Assembly: GCF_014698035.1 (NCBI RefSeq)
Contig: NZ_JACJSF010000006.1
Span: 62,001-126,000, forward strand
DNA from: Desmonostoc muscorum FACHB-395
Lineage (GTDB): Bacteria; Cyanobacteriota; Cyanobacteriia; Cyanobacteriales; Nostocaceae
Length of the DNA stretch: 64,000 bases
Reading direction: 5' to 3'
Translations under genes and position numbers: made by a program
In this document: positions 44,023 through 52,739 of the stretch, piece by piece
How the letters are laid out: every line of letters starts with the position of its first letter
How positions within the stretch are numbered: position 1 is the stretch's first letter
Notes under the pieces: generated by a model
What the model was told of the DNA's origin: nothing
Databases searched by the model: none
Seen by the model: only the letters and a program-made list of their open reading frames with translations

Positions 44023-45918
44023 ATGGTGTGGAATGCAGGAAAGTCTTTATTCGGGGGACGCTACATTATCGAAAGCCAACTAGGTGAAGGCGGAATTGGC
44101 ATTACTTATCTTGCCAGAAATCAACGGAATCAACTGCGAGTGATTAAAACCCTTAAAGAAGAAATCCTGAACCACCCCGCCTGGATACTCCACCGGAACA
44201 AGTTACGGCAAGACTTCCGTGATGAAGCAGTTAGGCTGGCTGTGTGTCACCATCCCCATATAGTAGAAATAGAAACCATCTTCGATGATGGGAATTTGCC
44301 CTGCATGGTGATGGAATACATCGAAGGCGAAGACTTAGGACAGTACTTAAGACGGGTTGGAGTGCTATCAGAAGCAGAAGCGCTGCTCTACATCAGACAA
44401 ATTGGCGACGCTTTGACACTAATCCATTCTAAAGGTTTGCTGCATCGGGATCTCAAACCACGCAACATTATGATCCGCATTGATAAATCTGAAGCAGTGC
44501 TGATAGACTTTGGCATCGCTAGAGAATTTATTCCTAATGTAATTCAAAGACATACAGTGTATCGCACTCCTGGTTTTGCCCCACCTGAGCAGTATGAATC
44601 AGAAGCGCCACGAGGAGAATACATTGATATCTATGCTTTAGCTGCTACTCTGTATAATTTGCTTACCGGAGTGATACCGACAAGTGCAGATGATAGACGG
44701 CACAATATTAATTTAGAACCACCACAATATTTTAATCCCAACATCAGCGATAGGGTAAATCAAGCTATTATGTGCGGCATGGATTTGGAGTCAACCTATC
44801 GTCCCCAATCTGTGCAGGAGTGGTTGGATTTATTGGGCCCTGAAAACGAGAAAAAGATAACACCAGAAACATCCACCTTAGTGATAACGCCCAGAGTAAA
44901 ATTACCTCCACCTGTTGTATTAGACCAGCAAAACTGGCAATGCGTACAGACCCTCAGAGGTCATTCTAGTATGGTTCATGCGATCGCTATTAGTCCAGAT
45001 GGGCAATTGATTGCTAGTGGCAGTAATGACCATACTATTAAACTTTGGCAACTGGGTACTGGCAAGCTAGTGCGTCAAATGGGTCGTTGGTCTTCTGGTC
45101 ATTCTAGTATGGTTAATTCCGTCGCCTTTAGCCCAATCTCTTCAAACTTTTCTTATCAAGGAGATTCTGGCAAATCTGGGGGAGTTACAGACCTGAACCG
45201 GGGAATCTTAGCTAGCGGTAGTTGGGATAACACAATCAAATTGTGGGATATAAACACCGGAAAAGAAATTCGCACTCTCACTGGTCATACTAACTGGGTG
45301 AATTCTGTTGCCTTTAGTCCAGATGGCAAGTTTCTTGTTAGTGGCAGTGCTGACTGCACAATTAAACTATGGCAAGTAAACACTGGTATAGAAATTCAAA
45401 CTCTCACAGGTCATTCCGACTCAGTTTCATCAATTGCTTATTCTCCGAGAACGGCGACAACGACGAACAGCCAGGATAGACAGCTTGTGGCTAGTGGCAG
45501 CAATGACTACACGGTCAAACTGTGGCAACTATACACAGGCAGAAACATCTACACACTTACAGGTCATTCCTTCTTCATCAACTGTATCGCCTTCAGCCAC
45601 GATGCAGAAATGATTGCTAGTGGCAGTGGTGACAACACAATTAAATTGTGGCAGGTAAACACAGGCAGAGAAATTCGCACTCTCAGTGGTCATTCTGATT
45701 CAGTTTGGTCAGTTGCCTTTAGCCAGGATAGGCAATTTCTCGCTAGTGGCAGTTGGGACAACACTATCAAACTGTGGCATTTACACAGTGGTAGAGAAAT
45801 TAGCACACTTACAGGACATTCCAGCTATGTTCGATGTGTCGCTTTCAGTCCTGATGGACAAACCCTAGTGAGCGGTAGTGATGACGATACTATCAAGATT
45901 TGGCGACGGGGGAGATGA
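44023..45918 (+). CDS. Ser/Thr kinase with seven-blade WD40 propeller
   Basis: 631 residues, the intact paralogue of 38092-40254. Kinase domain about 10-285: [53 protein letters not shown]. Linker about 286-305, then seven WD40 units ending [15 protein letters not shown]. Units 2 and 4 carry insertions ([32 protein letters not shown]) in the loop before the fourth strand. The units are more diverged from each other than in the broken gene. Cytoplasmic; the propeller presumably recruits substrates. The serine protease gene follows 94 bases on. Confidence 0.92.
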   Translation: MVWNAGKSLFGGRYIIESQLGEGGIGITYLARNQRNQLRVIKTLKEEILNHPAWILHRNKLRQDFRDEAVRLAVCHHPHIVEIETIFDDGNLPCMVMEYIEGEDLGQYLRRVGVLSEAEALLYIRQIGDALTLIHSKGLLHRDLKPRNIMIRIDKSEAVLIDFGIAREFIPNVIQRHTVYRTPGFAPPEQYESEAPRGEYIDIYALAATLYNLLTGVIPTSADDRRHNINLEPPQYFNPNISDRVNQAIMCGMDLESTYRPQSVQEWLDLLGPENEKKITPETSTLVITPRVKLPPPVVLDQQNWQCVQTLRGHSSMVHAIAISPDGQLIASGSNDHTIKLWQLGTGKLVRQMGRWSSGHSSMVNSVAFSPISSNFSYQGDSGKSGGVTDLNRGILASGSWDNTIKLWDINTGKEIRTLTGHTNWVNSVAFSPDGKFLVSGSADCTIKLWQVNTGIEIQTLTGHSDSVSSIAYSPRTATTTNSQDRQLVASGSNDYTVKLWQLYTGRNIYTLTGHSFFINCIAFSHDAEMIASGSGDNTIKLWQVNTGREIRTLSGHSDSVWSVAFSQDRQFLASGSWDNTIKLWHLHSGREISTLTGHSSYVRCVAFSPDGQTLVSGSDDDTIKIWRRGR

Positions 45919-46012
45919 AGAAGTAGGGAACGGAGAGCAAAATCTACCTTATTTCCCTCTACATCTTCTAGTCTTACGATAGAACTGCGATCGCCCAAAA
46001 ATTGTCACAATA

Positions 46013-46945
46013 ATGACGACAACCGTTATTTTTGAACAAGAATTAATATTTATGGGCTTTGGTATTGGTGATTTATTTTGGATTTTCCTGCTTCTAACTT
46101 CCTTACAACCCCTTTGGCAAAAACGTCAAATAGAATATCGCCGCTTGCGTGCTTTACAAGAATTTCAACAAGAACGCAAAAGTCGGGTGATTTTGTTGAT
46201 TCACCGCCAAGAGTCTATTAGCTTTCTGGGAATTCCTATATCTCGCTACATTACTATCGAAGACTCAGAACAAATCTTACGAGCTATTCGCCTCACACCC
46301 CCAGATGTGCCAATTGACTTAATTTTGCACACTCCTGGCGGTTTGGTTTTGGCAACAGAACAAATCGCCAGAGCATTAATTCGCCACCAGGCAAAAGTCA
46401 CAGTCTTTGTCCCGCACTACGCGATGAGTGGCGGTACAATGCTTGCCCTGGCCTCTGATGAAATTATTATGGATGCTAACGCTGTCTTGGGACCAGTTGA
46501 TCCCCAATTGGGTAATTACCCCGCAGCAAGTATCCTAAAAGTAATTGAAGATAAACCCATCAGTGAGATTGACGATCAAACTTTAATTATGGCCGACCTC
46601 TCACGCAAAGCAATTGGGCAGGTACAGAGGTTTGTAAGAACTTTGCTTAAAGACAGTATACCCAAACAAAAAGTTCTACCAGAAAATATCGAATCGATTA
46701 TCGAAGCCTTGACAACCGGGCGCGTCACCCACGATTATCCCATAACTATTGAAGAAGCAACAGAAATGGGGCTGCCCGTAACTGTCGGACTGCCCCATTC
46801 TATTTATGATCTTATGGACTTGTACCCACAGGCGCAAGGAGGGCGACCCAGCGTGCAGTACATTCCTATGCCTTACAATGACGGCCGTCCAATTCTACCT
46901 ATACCCAAGGGTAGACCCTTAGAAGAACCAAATCAGATGACTTGA
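46013..46945 (+). CDS. Membrane-bound ClpP-like serine protease (SDH/SppA type)
   Basis: 310 residues. N-terminal hydrophobic span (IGDLFWIFLLLTSLQPLW) with a basic flank, then a ClpP/crotonase fold: PIDLILHTPGGLVLATEQIA, the catalytic Ser motif HYAMSGGTMLALASDEI and MDANAVLGPVDPQLG. This matches the serine dehydrogenase proteinase (SDH_sah) family, related to signal-peptide peptidase SppA. Catalytic Ser is clear; the general-base residue is less so. An internal ATG at 46052 (MGFGIGDLFWIF) fits relatives better and would remove 13 residues; neither start has a good ribosome site. Proline-rich tail. Confidence 0.87.
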   Translation: MTTTVIFEQELIFMGFGIGDLFWIFLLLTSLQPLWQKRQIEYRRLRALQEFQQERKSRVILLIHRQESISFLGIPISRYITIEDSEQILRAIRLTPPDVPIDLILHTPGGLVLATEQIARALIRHQAKVTVFVPHYAMSGGTMLALASDEIIMDANAVLGPVDPQLGNYPAASILKVIEDKPISEIDDQTLIMADLSRKAIGQVQRFVRTLLKDSIPKQKVLPENIESIIEALTTGRVTHDYPITIEEATEMGLPVTVGLPHSIYDLMDLYPQAQGGRPSVQYIPMPYNDGRPILPIPKGRPLEEPNQMT

Positions 46946-46974
46946 GGGTCTTTGGGTAGGGGTTTTTGTGGAGA

Positions 46975-47664
46975 CTAGGGTGTAGATGTTGGCGTAGCTG
47001 TTGGTGTAGCTGTTGGTGTAGCCGTTGGCGTAGCTGTTGGTGTAGCTGTTGGCGTAGCTGTGGGTGTAGCCGTTGGCGTAGCTGTTGGTTTAGCCGTTGG
47101 CGTAGCTGTTGGTTTAGCCGTTGGTTTAGCCGTTGGTTTCGTTGTTGGTTTAGCCGTTGGTTTCGTTGTTGGTTTAGCTGTTGGCTGACTCAAGACTGTC
47201 TTTGCTTCTTCATTCAGCTTTTGGCGGAGTGCTAAATTAGCAATTCCAGTTTCTTGCAACTGATATTTCTTTTGATACTCCTTCACCACTTCTTCCGTGC
47301 GGGAACCGTAAAAATGATCGCGCGGTAGGGGAGGATTAGGCTTGACTACTGCATTCAAATTTGTGTGCAGAATTTGAACAATGTTAGCAGCAAAATCTTG
47401 GGTTTTTGGCCCTGCTATCCCATCAACTGGTTTGAGCTTATAACCTGTCTGAAATTCACGAATTGCCTTTTTGGTTTCCTCATCTGTCAAAGGACCATTT
47501 GTTACCTTGACGTTATAGCCTAGACCTCGCAACACAGAACGGAATTGCTGGGGCGTATAGCTACGTTGAGGTGCTGCGAAACCTGTGTCTGCAATTACCA
47601 CACTAGCGCTTATCAGGCAAGTAACAGCAAAAGTCGCGCTTGATTTTCCAAAACCACACCACAT
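46975..47664 (-). CDS. Secreted peptidoglycan-binding protein with TPTA-repeat tail
   Basis: 229 residues. Signal peptide (SSATFAVTCLISASVVIADT, cleavage near GFAAP), then two peptidoglycan-binding-1-like helical motifs (FRSVLRGLGYNVKVTNGPLT, TKKAIREFQTGYKLKPVDGI; DHFYGSRTEEVVKEYQKKYQ), and a tail of about 70 residues of KPTA/TPTA repeats coded by tandem 12- and 18-bp units. Probably periplasmic or wall-bound with an extended spacer tail. The opposite strand across the tail is open only because of the repeat. Convergent with the protease gene, 29 bases apart. Confidence 0.87.
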   Translation of the reverse strand: MWCGFGKSSATFAVTCLISASVVIADTGFAAPQRSYTPQQFRSVLRGLGYNVKVTNGPLTDEETKKAIREFQTGYKLKPVDGIAGPKTQDFAANIVQILHTNLNAVVKPNPPLPRDHFYGSRTEEVVKEYQKKYQLQETGIANLALRQKLNEEAKTVLSQPTAKPTTKPTAKPTTKPTAKPTAKPTATPTAKPTATPTATPTATPTATPTATPTATPTATPTATPTSTP

Positions 47665-48098
47665 ATTTAAAACTCCTTTGGATTAAATCAGCAGGATTAT
47701 AAATGTTAACAGCTGCATTTTAAGTTTGTTTAATAACTTTTTTCGCGATTTTTTAATGATTTTTGAATAATTTATGAATAATTTTTGCCAAAGTTAATGA
47801 GGTGTATAAAAGGTAATTCATGTCATCCATCAAAAGACGTATCTTGTATTGGCAGAGATGCAGAGGTTATCATTTGAAGCGAATACACGCTTTGAACACT
47901 CAATTGCGATATTGATTCATTTATGTGGATTGGTGTCAACTTAAGCCCTTTGTCTCTAAGCATTTTTTAACCTTAAGTTGGCATAAATACATATACATAC
48001 ATTTATACTGAGGTCTACTCAACTGCAAATTGCTGTATTTGGTTGGAAAGAAACGAAAATTAATAAATGGAAGAGATGATATTTCAAATATCCCAAAA
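47665..48098. other. 434-base divergent spacer
   Basis: AT-rich promoter region between the peptidoglycan-binding gene and the large membrane-protein gene. I see no repeat, RNA gene or clear operator. Confidence 0.45.
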
Positions 48099-49568
48099 AT
48101 GTATAATATGCAACAAAAAAAGAAAGATATAAAATCTTCTAAACAGACGAATCTTTGGTTTGAAAGATTTATGGCAATTACTGCCACTGTAAATTTAGGT
48201 TTAGTTTTGTTTAATTTAAGTTACGTACCTTGGCGAGATTTTTACTTACGGAAACTTCCCCAAGTTATTCAGATTTATGACCCAATAAAAGGTATTGAAT
48301 CCCACCGAGACACAAAAATTTATCTAGAAACAGTAGACGCATTAGAAGAACAAGTCAGCCAAACAGGATTAGAGTCTTCTGAGGTAAAAAGCAGACTAGA
48401 GCAAATAAAGCGTCTTAGCAACGAGATGATTGACAGTAACCCCTTTGCTGGAGTTAATAAAAGTGGGACTTTGGAAAAAATCAAAAAGCGGATGCGATCG
48501 CACATCGGTAACGAATCTGCAAAACAGTCCTTTGCCACTTTTTGGAGTCAGCCTTACCTCTCGCAAAATGGCTGGATTAAAGAAATTAATTTTTTTAACA
48601 AGAGCATCCGCCCTTTAATTGCCACTAACTACTACCGCCAAATCGGTGAAAGTGGTGAATTTGTGGATAATTTTTGGATTATTGACTTACCCTTCGTGAT
48701 TTTATTTGGCGTAGAATTGCTGGGGCGTACCTTCTTAATCAAACGCCGACATCTTGGTTTAAGCTGGTTTGAAGCACTATTGTGGCGTTGGTACGACATA
48801 TTTTTACTCCTACCATTTTGGCGTTGGCTGCGAATCTTACCTGTATTAGTCCGCCTCGATCAAGCGCATTTATTGGATCTCCAGCCAGTGCGAAAGCAAA
48901 TTCATCAGGGGATTGTCGCCAATTTTGCTGAAGAACTTACAGAAGTAGTAGTAGTAAGGGTAATTAACCAGGTTCAGGGTTCAATTCAACGCGGTGAGTT
49001 AACGGATTGGCTCTCACAACAAGAAAATTTACGTCCCTACATAGATATTAATAATGTGAATGAAGTGGAAGCGATCGCAGGTCTTTTGGTAAAAACAATT
49101 GTTTACCAAGTCTTACCTGATATTCAACCTGCGATCGTTGCCATTTTGCGCCACAACATCGAAACCGTCTTCCATCAAGTCCCCGTCTACCGCAACCTCC
49201 AGAATCTCCCTGGCGTGGGAAAAGCTCAAACCCAGTTAAGCGAACAATTGGCAACGCAAATCACAACTAATCTTTACAAAACTTTGGTTAGCGCTGTTGA
49301 AGACCCTGTTGGCGCAAAACTCACCAGTCAACTCGTAGAAAGGTTTAGCGAAGCTTTGGGATCTGAAATGAAGGAAAAACACGTACTTTCCGAAATTCAG
49401 AGTTTACTTTTTGACTTCTTAGAGGAAATCAAAATCAACTACGTCCAGCGTTTATCCCAAGAAGACATAGACCAAATTATCGAGCAAACCAGGCAGCTAC
49501 GCACACAAGCATCAGTTCCTACAGTGGTCGAGAAAAGCACCACTCTCCCAAAAATACGCGAAGGGTAG
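48099..49568 (+). CDS. Conserved cyanobacterial membrane protein, function unknown
   Basis: 489 residues from ATG 48099 (MYNMQQKKKD); the frame opens to a TTG at 48030, and a second ATG is at 48108. One N-terminal membrane span (FMAITATVNLGLVLFNLSYV), a coiled-coil-like segment (LEEQVSQTGLESSEVKSRLE), hydrophobic spans around NFWIIDLPFVILFGVELLG and WYDIFLLLPFWRWLRILPVL, then a long helical cytoplasmic part with repeated amphipathic segments (VAAILRHNIETVF; LATQITTNLYKTLVSAVEDP). The middle loosely recalls the voltage-sensor region of ion channels (WFEALLWRWYDIFLLLP) but there is no pore motif. Not assigned. Confidence 0.8.
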   Translation: MYNMQQKKKDIKSSKQTNLWFERFMAITATVNLGLVLFNLSYVPWRDFYLRKLPQVIQIYDPIKGIESHRDTKIYLETVDALEEQVSQTGLESSEVKSRLEQIKRLSNEMIDSNPFAGVNKSGTLEKIKKRMRSHIGNESAKQSFATFWSQPYLSQNGWIKEINFFNKSIRPLIATNYYRQIGESGEFVDNFWIIDLPFVILFGVELLGRTFLIKRRHLGLSWFEALLWRWYDIFLLLPFWRWLRILPVLVRLDQAHLLDLQPVRKQIHQGIVANFAEELTEVVVVRVINQVQGSIQRGELTDWLSQQENLRPYIDINNVNEVEAIAGLLVKTIVYQVLPDIQPAIVAILRHNIETVFHQVPVYRNLQNLPGVGKAQTQLSEQLATQITTNLYKTLVSAVEDPVGAKLTSQLVERFSEALGSEMKEKHVLSEIQSLLFDFLEEIKINYVQRLSQEDIDQIIEQTRQLRTQASVPTVVEKSTTLPKIREG

Positions 49569-49580
49569 AAAAGCTAGCCT

Positions 49581-49724
49581 GGATTTCTCACTTGTGAGAA
49601 ATCCAAGGGGTGTGGGAGGTGTGGGAGGATGGGGAAGAAGTCTTACCCCCCCACACTCACCACACTCCCCACACTCCTCTTCTCCCTCTGCCTAAACTAT
49701 GCGTGAGAAATCCGGGCTAGGGGG
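49581..49724. repeat. GTGAGAAAT-bounded repeat element, copy 2
   Basis: Begins with a perfect 24-bp palindrome (49581-49604, core TTCTCACTTGTGAGAA), continues with GTGTGGGAGGTGTGGGAGG facing CCCCACACTC repeats, and ends GCGTGAGAAATCCGGGCTAG. It is the reverse orientation of copy 1 at 21461-21628. Confidence 0.75.
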
Positions 49725-49877
49725 CAGGGGGGCAAGGAGAAATAACCAATTCCCAATTCCCTATTCCCAATGCCCCATCCCCCATACTCGACTATCCATT
49801 AAATGCGCTAAACTCGAATGAGGGCGAATCATCATTGATTCGTCACAAGACTTCTTGGAAGATATACCTATCGCAGG

Positions 49878-49902
49878 AAGTGGGTCAGTGCCCACTTTTT
49901 TT
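49878..49902 (+). promoter_or_regulatory. Hairpin plus U-tract in the rimP leader (attenuator-like)
   Basis: AAGTGGG (49878-49884) pairs with CCCACTT (49891-49897) around TCAGTG and runs into TTTTTTT (49896-49902), 14 bases before the rimP ATG. It has the form of an intrinsic terminator placed inside the leader of the rimP-nusA-infB operon, where NusA-linked attenuation is known in other bacteria. Confidence 0.65.
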
Positions 49903-49915
49903 ATTGAATTCTCTC

Positions 49916-50377
49916 ATGGCTCATCCTTTAGTTCCACAAATTATTGATTTGGCGACACCAGTAGCAGAAGAACTGGGATTGGAAGTGGTTGGCGTGGTCT
50001 TTCACACTCACCAAAGTCCACCAGTGTTGCGGGTAGACATTCGCAATCCTCAGCAAGACACCGGATTGAATGATTGTGAGAGGATGAGCCGTGCTTTAGA
50101 AGCCTCCTTAGATGCTGCGGAAATCGTTCCAGATACATACGTCTTGGAAGTGTCTAGTCCTGGTATTTCGCGGCAACTGGTAACAGACAGGGAGTTTATT
50201 TCCTTTAAAGGATTTCCTGTCATTATTTCCACAACGCTTCCCTACGACGGACAACAAGAGTGGATTGGTCAGTTGATTCGCCGGGATGAGACAACACTTT
50301 ACTTAAACCAAAAGGGTCGTGTAGTCGAAATTCCCCGCTCCCTAATTACTAAGGTGCAGCTAGACGAGCGCCGATAA
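49916..50377 (+). CDS. rimP: Ribosome maturation factor RimP
   Basis: Assists 30S subunit assembly. 153 residues from ATG 49916 ([20 protein letters not shown]); upstream in-frame codons run through the leader hairpin and are not coding. N-terminal alpha/beta domain with [40 protein letters not shown] and [15 protein letters not shown], the most conserved RimP segment; C-terminal SH3-like domain ([25 protein letters not shown]). First gene of the operon; nusA follows at 186 bases. Confidence 0.95.
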   Translation: MAHPLVPQIIDLATPVAEELGLEVVGVVFHTHQSPPVLRVDIRNPQQDTGLNDCERMSRALEASLDAAEIVPDTYVLEVSSPGISRQLVTDREFISFKGFPVIISTTLPYDGQQEWIGQLIRRDETTLYLNQKGRVVEIPRSLITKVQLDERR

Positions 50378-50563
50378 ACAAAGGGCTAGGGCTTAGGAAT
50401 TACAGACTAGAGTGCCATTCGCTCAAGGCTAGAGTTTCGGGCCTAGAGTTTCGGGACTAAGGGCTAGAGATTAGGGGCTAGTGTAAAGCTATTCTCTAAT
50501 CCCTGGTTCTATTTAATGCGTAGTTTTCAGCCCCCACTCCCTGCTTTTTAAAGGAGATTGCTT

Positions 50564-51841
50564 ATGTCAATGGTTACTTTACCTGGATTAAAAGAATTAA
50601 TTGAAAGTATAAGTCGTGAGCGGAATTTACCCCGTCTTGCAGTTCAATCAGCTATTAGAGAAGCACTACTCAAAGGCTACGAACGTTATCGTCGCGCCCA
50701 AAATTTAGAGCGAAAACAGTTTGACGAAGATTATTTTGAAAATTTTGAAGTAGAACTCGATATTGACGGAGAAGGATTTCGCGTTCTTTCCACCAAAACC
50801 ATCGTTGAAGAAGTAAATAACACAGACCATCAGATTTCTTTAGACGAAGTTCAACAAGTAGCTCCCGAAGCACAGTTAGGGGACTCTGTTGTACTAGATG
50901 TGACTCCCGACCAAGGAGAATTTGGTCGGATGGCGGCAATGCAAACCAAGCAAGTATTGGCGCAAAAATTACGGGATCAACAGCGCCAGATGGTGCAAGA
51001 AGAGTTCCAAGATTTAGAAGGAACTGTTTTGCAAGCAAGAGTCCTACGGTTTGAGCGGCAATCTGTGGTTTTGGCAGTTAGCAGTGGCTTTGGTCAGCCA
51101 GAAGTAGAAGCCGAGTTACCGAAGCGGGAACAGTTGCCTAACGATAATTATCGGGCAAATGCCACCTTCAAGGTATATCTCAAAAAAGTCTCCCAAGGTC
51201 AGCAACGAGGGCCACAGTTGCTGGTGTCTCGTGCCGATGCGGGTTTAGTGGTTTATCTGTTTGCCAACGAAGTTCCAGAAATCGAAGATGAAGTGGTACG
51301 GATTGTTGCCGTAGCGAGGGAGGCAAACCCCCCCTCCCGTTATGTCGGCCCCCGGACTAAAATAGCAGTAGATACCCTAGATCGCGATGTAGACCCAGTT
51401 GGTGCTTGTATCGGAGCCAGGGGATCGCGAATTCAAGTGGTAGTCAACGAATTACGCGGTGAAAAAATAGATGTAATTCGCTGGTCGCCAGACCCAGCAA
51501 CATACATCGCTAATGCTTTAAGTCCAGCACGGGTGGATGAAGTACGCCTCATGGACCCAGAATCCCGGCAAACTCACGTACTTGTGGCTGAAGACCAACT
51601 AAGTTTAGCTATTGGGAAAGAAGGACAAAACGTCCGTTTGGCAGCCCGCCTGACTGGTTGGAAAATAGACATCAAAGACAAAGCTAAATACGACTATGCC
51701 GGAGAAGATGAGAAATTTACCGCTGTCAGAGCAAAATATCAGACAGAGGAAGATGACCTTGAATTCGACGAAGAATTAGAAGATGAAAATCAGGACGAAT
51801 TAGAAGAGGAGGATAGTTTTGACAATAACGATGACGAATAA
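50564..51841 (+). CDS. nusA: Transcription elongation/termination factor NusA
   Basis: Binds RNA polymerase and nascent RNA, affecting pausing, termination and antitermination. 425 residues: N-terminal polymerase-binding domain ([20 protein letters not shown]), S1 domain about 130-200, KH1/KH2 with [20 protein letters not shown] and [20 protein letters not shown], and an acidic tail ([20 protein letters not shown]) in place of the enterobacterial C-terminal repeats. ATG 50564 has AAGGAG 7 bases upstream; the TTG at 50558 is less likely. The rimP-nusA spacer carries repeated GGGCTAGAG units (about 50383-50480). Confidence 0.96.
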   Translation: MSMVTLPGLKELIESISRERNLPRLAVQSAIREALLKGYERYRRAQNLERKQFDEDYFENFEVELDIDGEGFRVLSTKTIVEEVNNTDHQISLDEVQQVAPEAQLGDSVVLDVTPDQGEFGRMAAMQTKQVLAQKLRDQQRQMVQEEFQDLEGTVLQARVLRFERQSVVLAVSSGFGQPEVEAELPKREQLPNDNYRANATFKVYLKKVSQGQQRGPQLLVSRADAGLVVYLFANEVPEIEDEVVRIVAVAREANPPSRYVGPRTKIAVDTLDRDVDPVGACIGARGSRIQVVVNELRGEKIDVIRWSPDPATYIANALSPARVDEVRLMDPESRQTHVLVAEDQLSLAIGKEGQNVRLAARLTGWKIDIKDKAKYDYAGEDEKFTAVRAKYQTEEDDLEFDEELEDENQDELEEEDSFDNNDDE

Positions 51842-51989
51842 TTGATTAATCTTGTAAAGTTTTGATAATGTTGATTGTAGTCCGAGTCGTAAGGATTATT
51901 TCCTGAAAGACACCTTGGTATAAGTAAAAAATAGTAATAAAAAACTCATTTTTACACCCAGAATGCTGGACTGAGATCGCAGAAAACTG

Positions 51990-52259
51990 ATGAAACCAAA
52001 TTATCGGCGCTGTATTAGTTGCCGGAAAGTAGGCTCAAAAGATGAGTTTTGGCGGATTGTCCGCGTCTTTCCATCGGGAAAGGTACAATTAGATCAGGGC
52101 ATGGGGCGTTCTGCCTATATTTGTCCGCAAACGAGTTGCTTACAAGCGGCTCAAAAAAAAAATCGACTAGGGCGATCGCTACATGCATCAGTGCCAGAAA
52201 CACTGTATCAAAGCTTGTCGCAACGTCTAGCCAGCAGCAATACCCAAAACCAAATTTAA
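51990..52259 (+). CDS. ylxR: YlxR family RNA-binding protein (DUF448)
   Basis: 89 residues: RRCISCRKVGSKDEFWRIVR, then GMGRSAYICPQTSCLQAAQK and KNRLGRSLHA. The CxxC...C/C pattern and the GRSAYIC motif define DUF448/YlxR, a basic nucleic-acid binder almost always found between nusA and infB. Role uncertain; proposed to affect transcription or ribosome-associated processes. ATG 51990 (MKPNYRRC) lacks a strong ribosome site. Confidence 0.92.
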   Translation: MKPNYRRCISCRKVGSKDEFWRIVRVFPSGKVQLDQGMGRSAYICPQTSCLQAAQKKNRLGRSLHASVPETLYQSLSQRLASSNTQNQI

Positions 52260-52739
52260 TTGGAACAACTTTGTGACATCATCACCAGAGAAATTGTGCC
52301 AAAGCCGAAGTCGTGCTTTCATCACACCCTCTGTTGATCGTTAAGGTTAGTGCCAAAATAGTAAATGGGTGTAAAAAGCATTCGACTCTCCAAATAATTT
52401 AAGAGAGGCGAGGCAACATTCCCAGAACAAGATGTAATCGATTGTGTTGTGGAAGATTCAGAATCAACAAAACAAGAAACTACAAAATGGCAACCTGGTA
52501 GCGCTCAGGCGCAGTTCGGCGTCAAGGATTCCTATAAAAATCTTTTTAAAAAATTTTTATGGGTATCCCTCAACCATCATTCCTGGTGGGGATGCCATTA
52601 TTAAACCGAAACATCTCTCTTTCCTGATTGGAGGCACCGGCAAAAACTAAACGGCGGTCTAAAAACAGTAATCCAAGGATGGAGATGTCGCAAACCAGGC
52701 AACCATCCGCTAAAACTGTAAATTAAAGGGGAAGAGTGG
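52260..52739. other. 480-base spacer between ylxR and infB
   Basis: Unusually long for this operon. Contains one stem-loop, CCTATAAAAAT (52531-52541) facing ATTTTTATGGG (52553-52563), with no convincing small gene. The open frames here are short, with poor starts. AAAGGGGAAGAG precedes the infB ATG. An internal promoter is plausible. Confidence 0.45.

Noticed and set aside
46966..46974. Terminator between the protease and peptidoglycan-binding genes
   Set aside because: The 29-base gap has G-runs and a short T-run but no pairing arms.
46966..47235. Plus-strand ORF of WRSCWCSRWRS type
   Set aside because: Antisense of the TPTA/KPTA-coding repeats of the peptidoglycan-binding protein.
49835..49915. 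Upstream extension of rimP
   Set aside because: Starts at a non-ATG codon and runs through the leader hairpin and T-tract.
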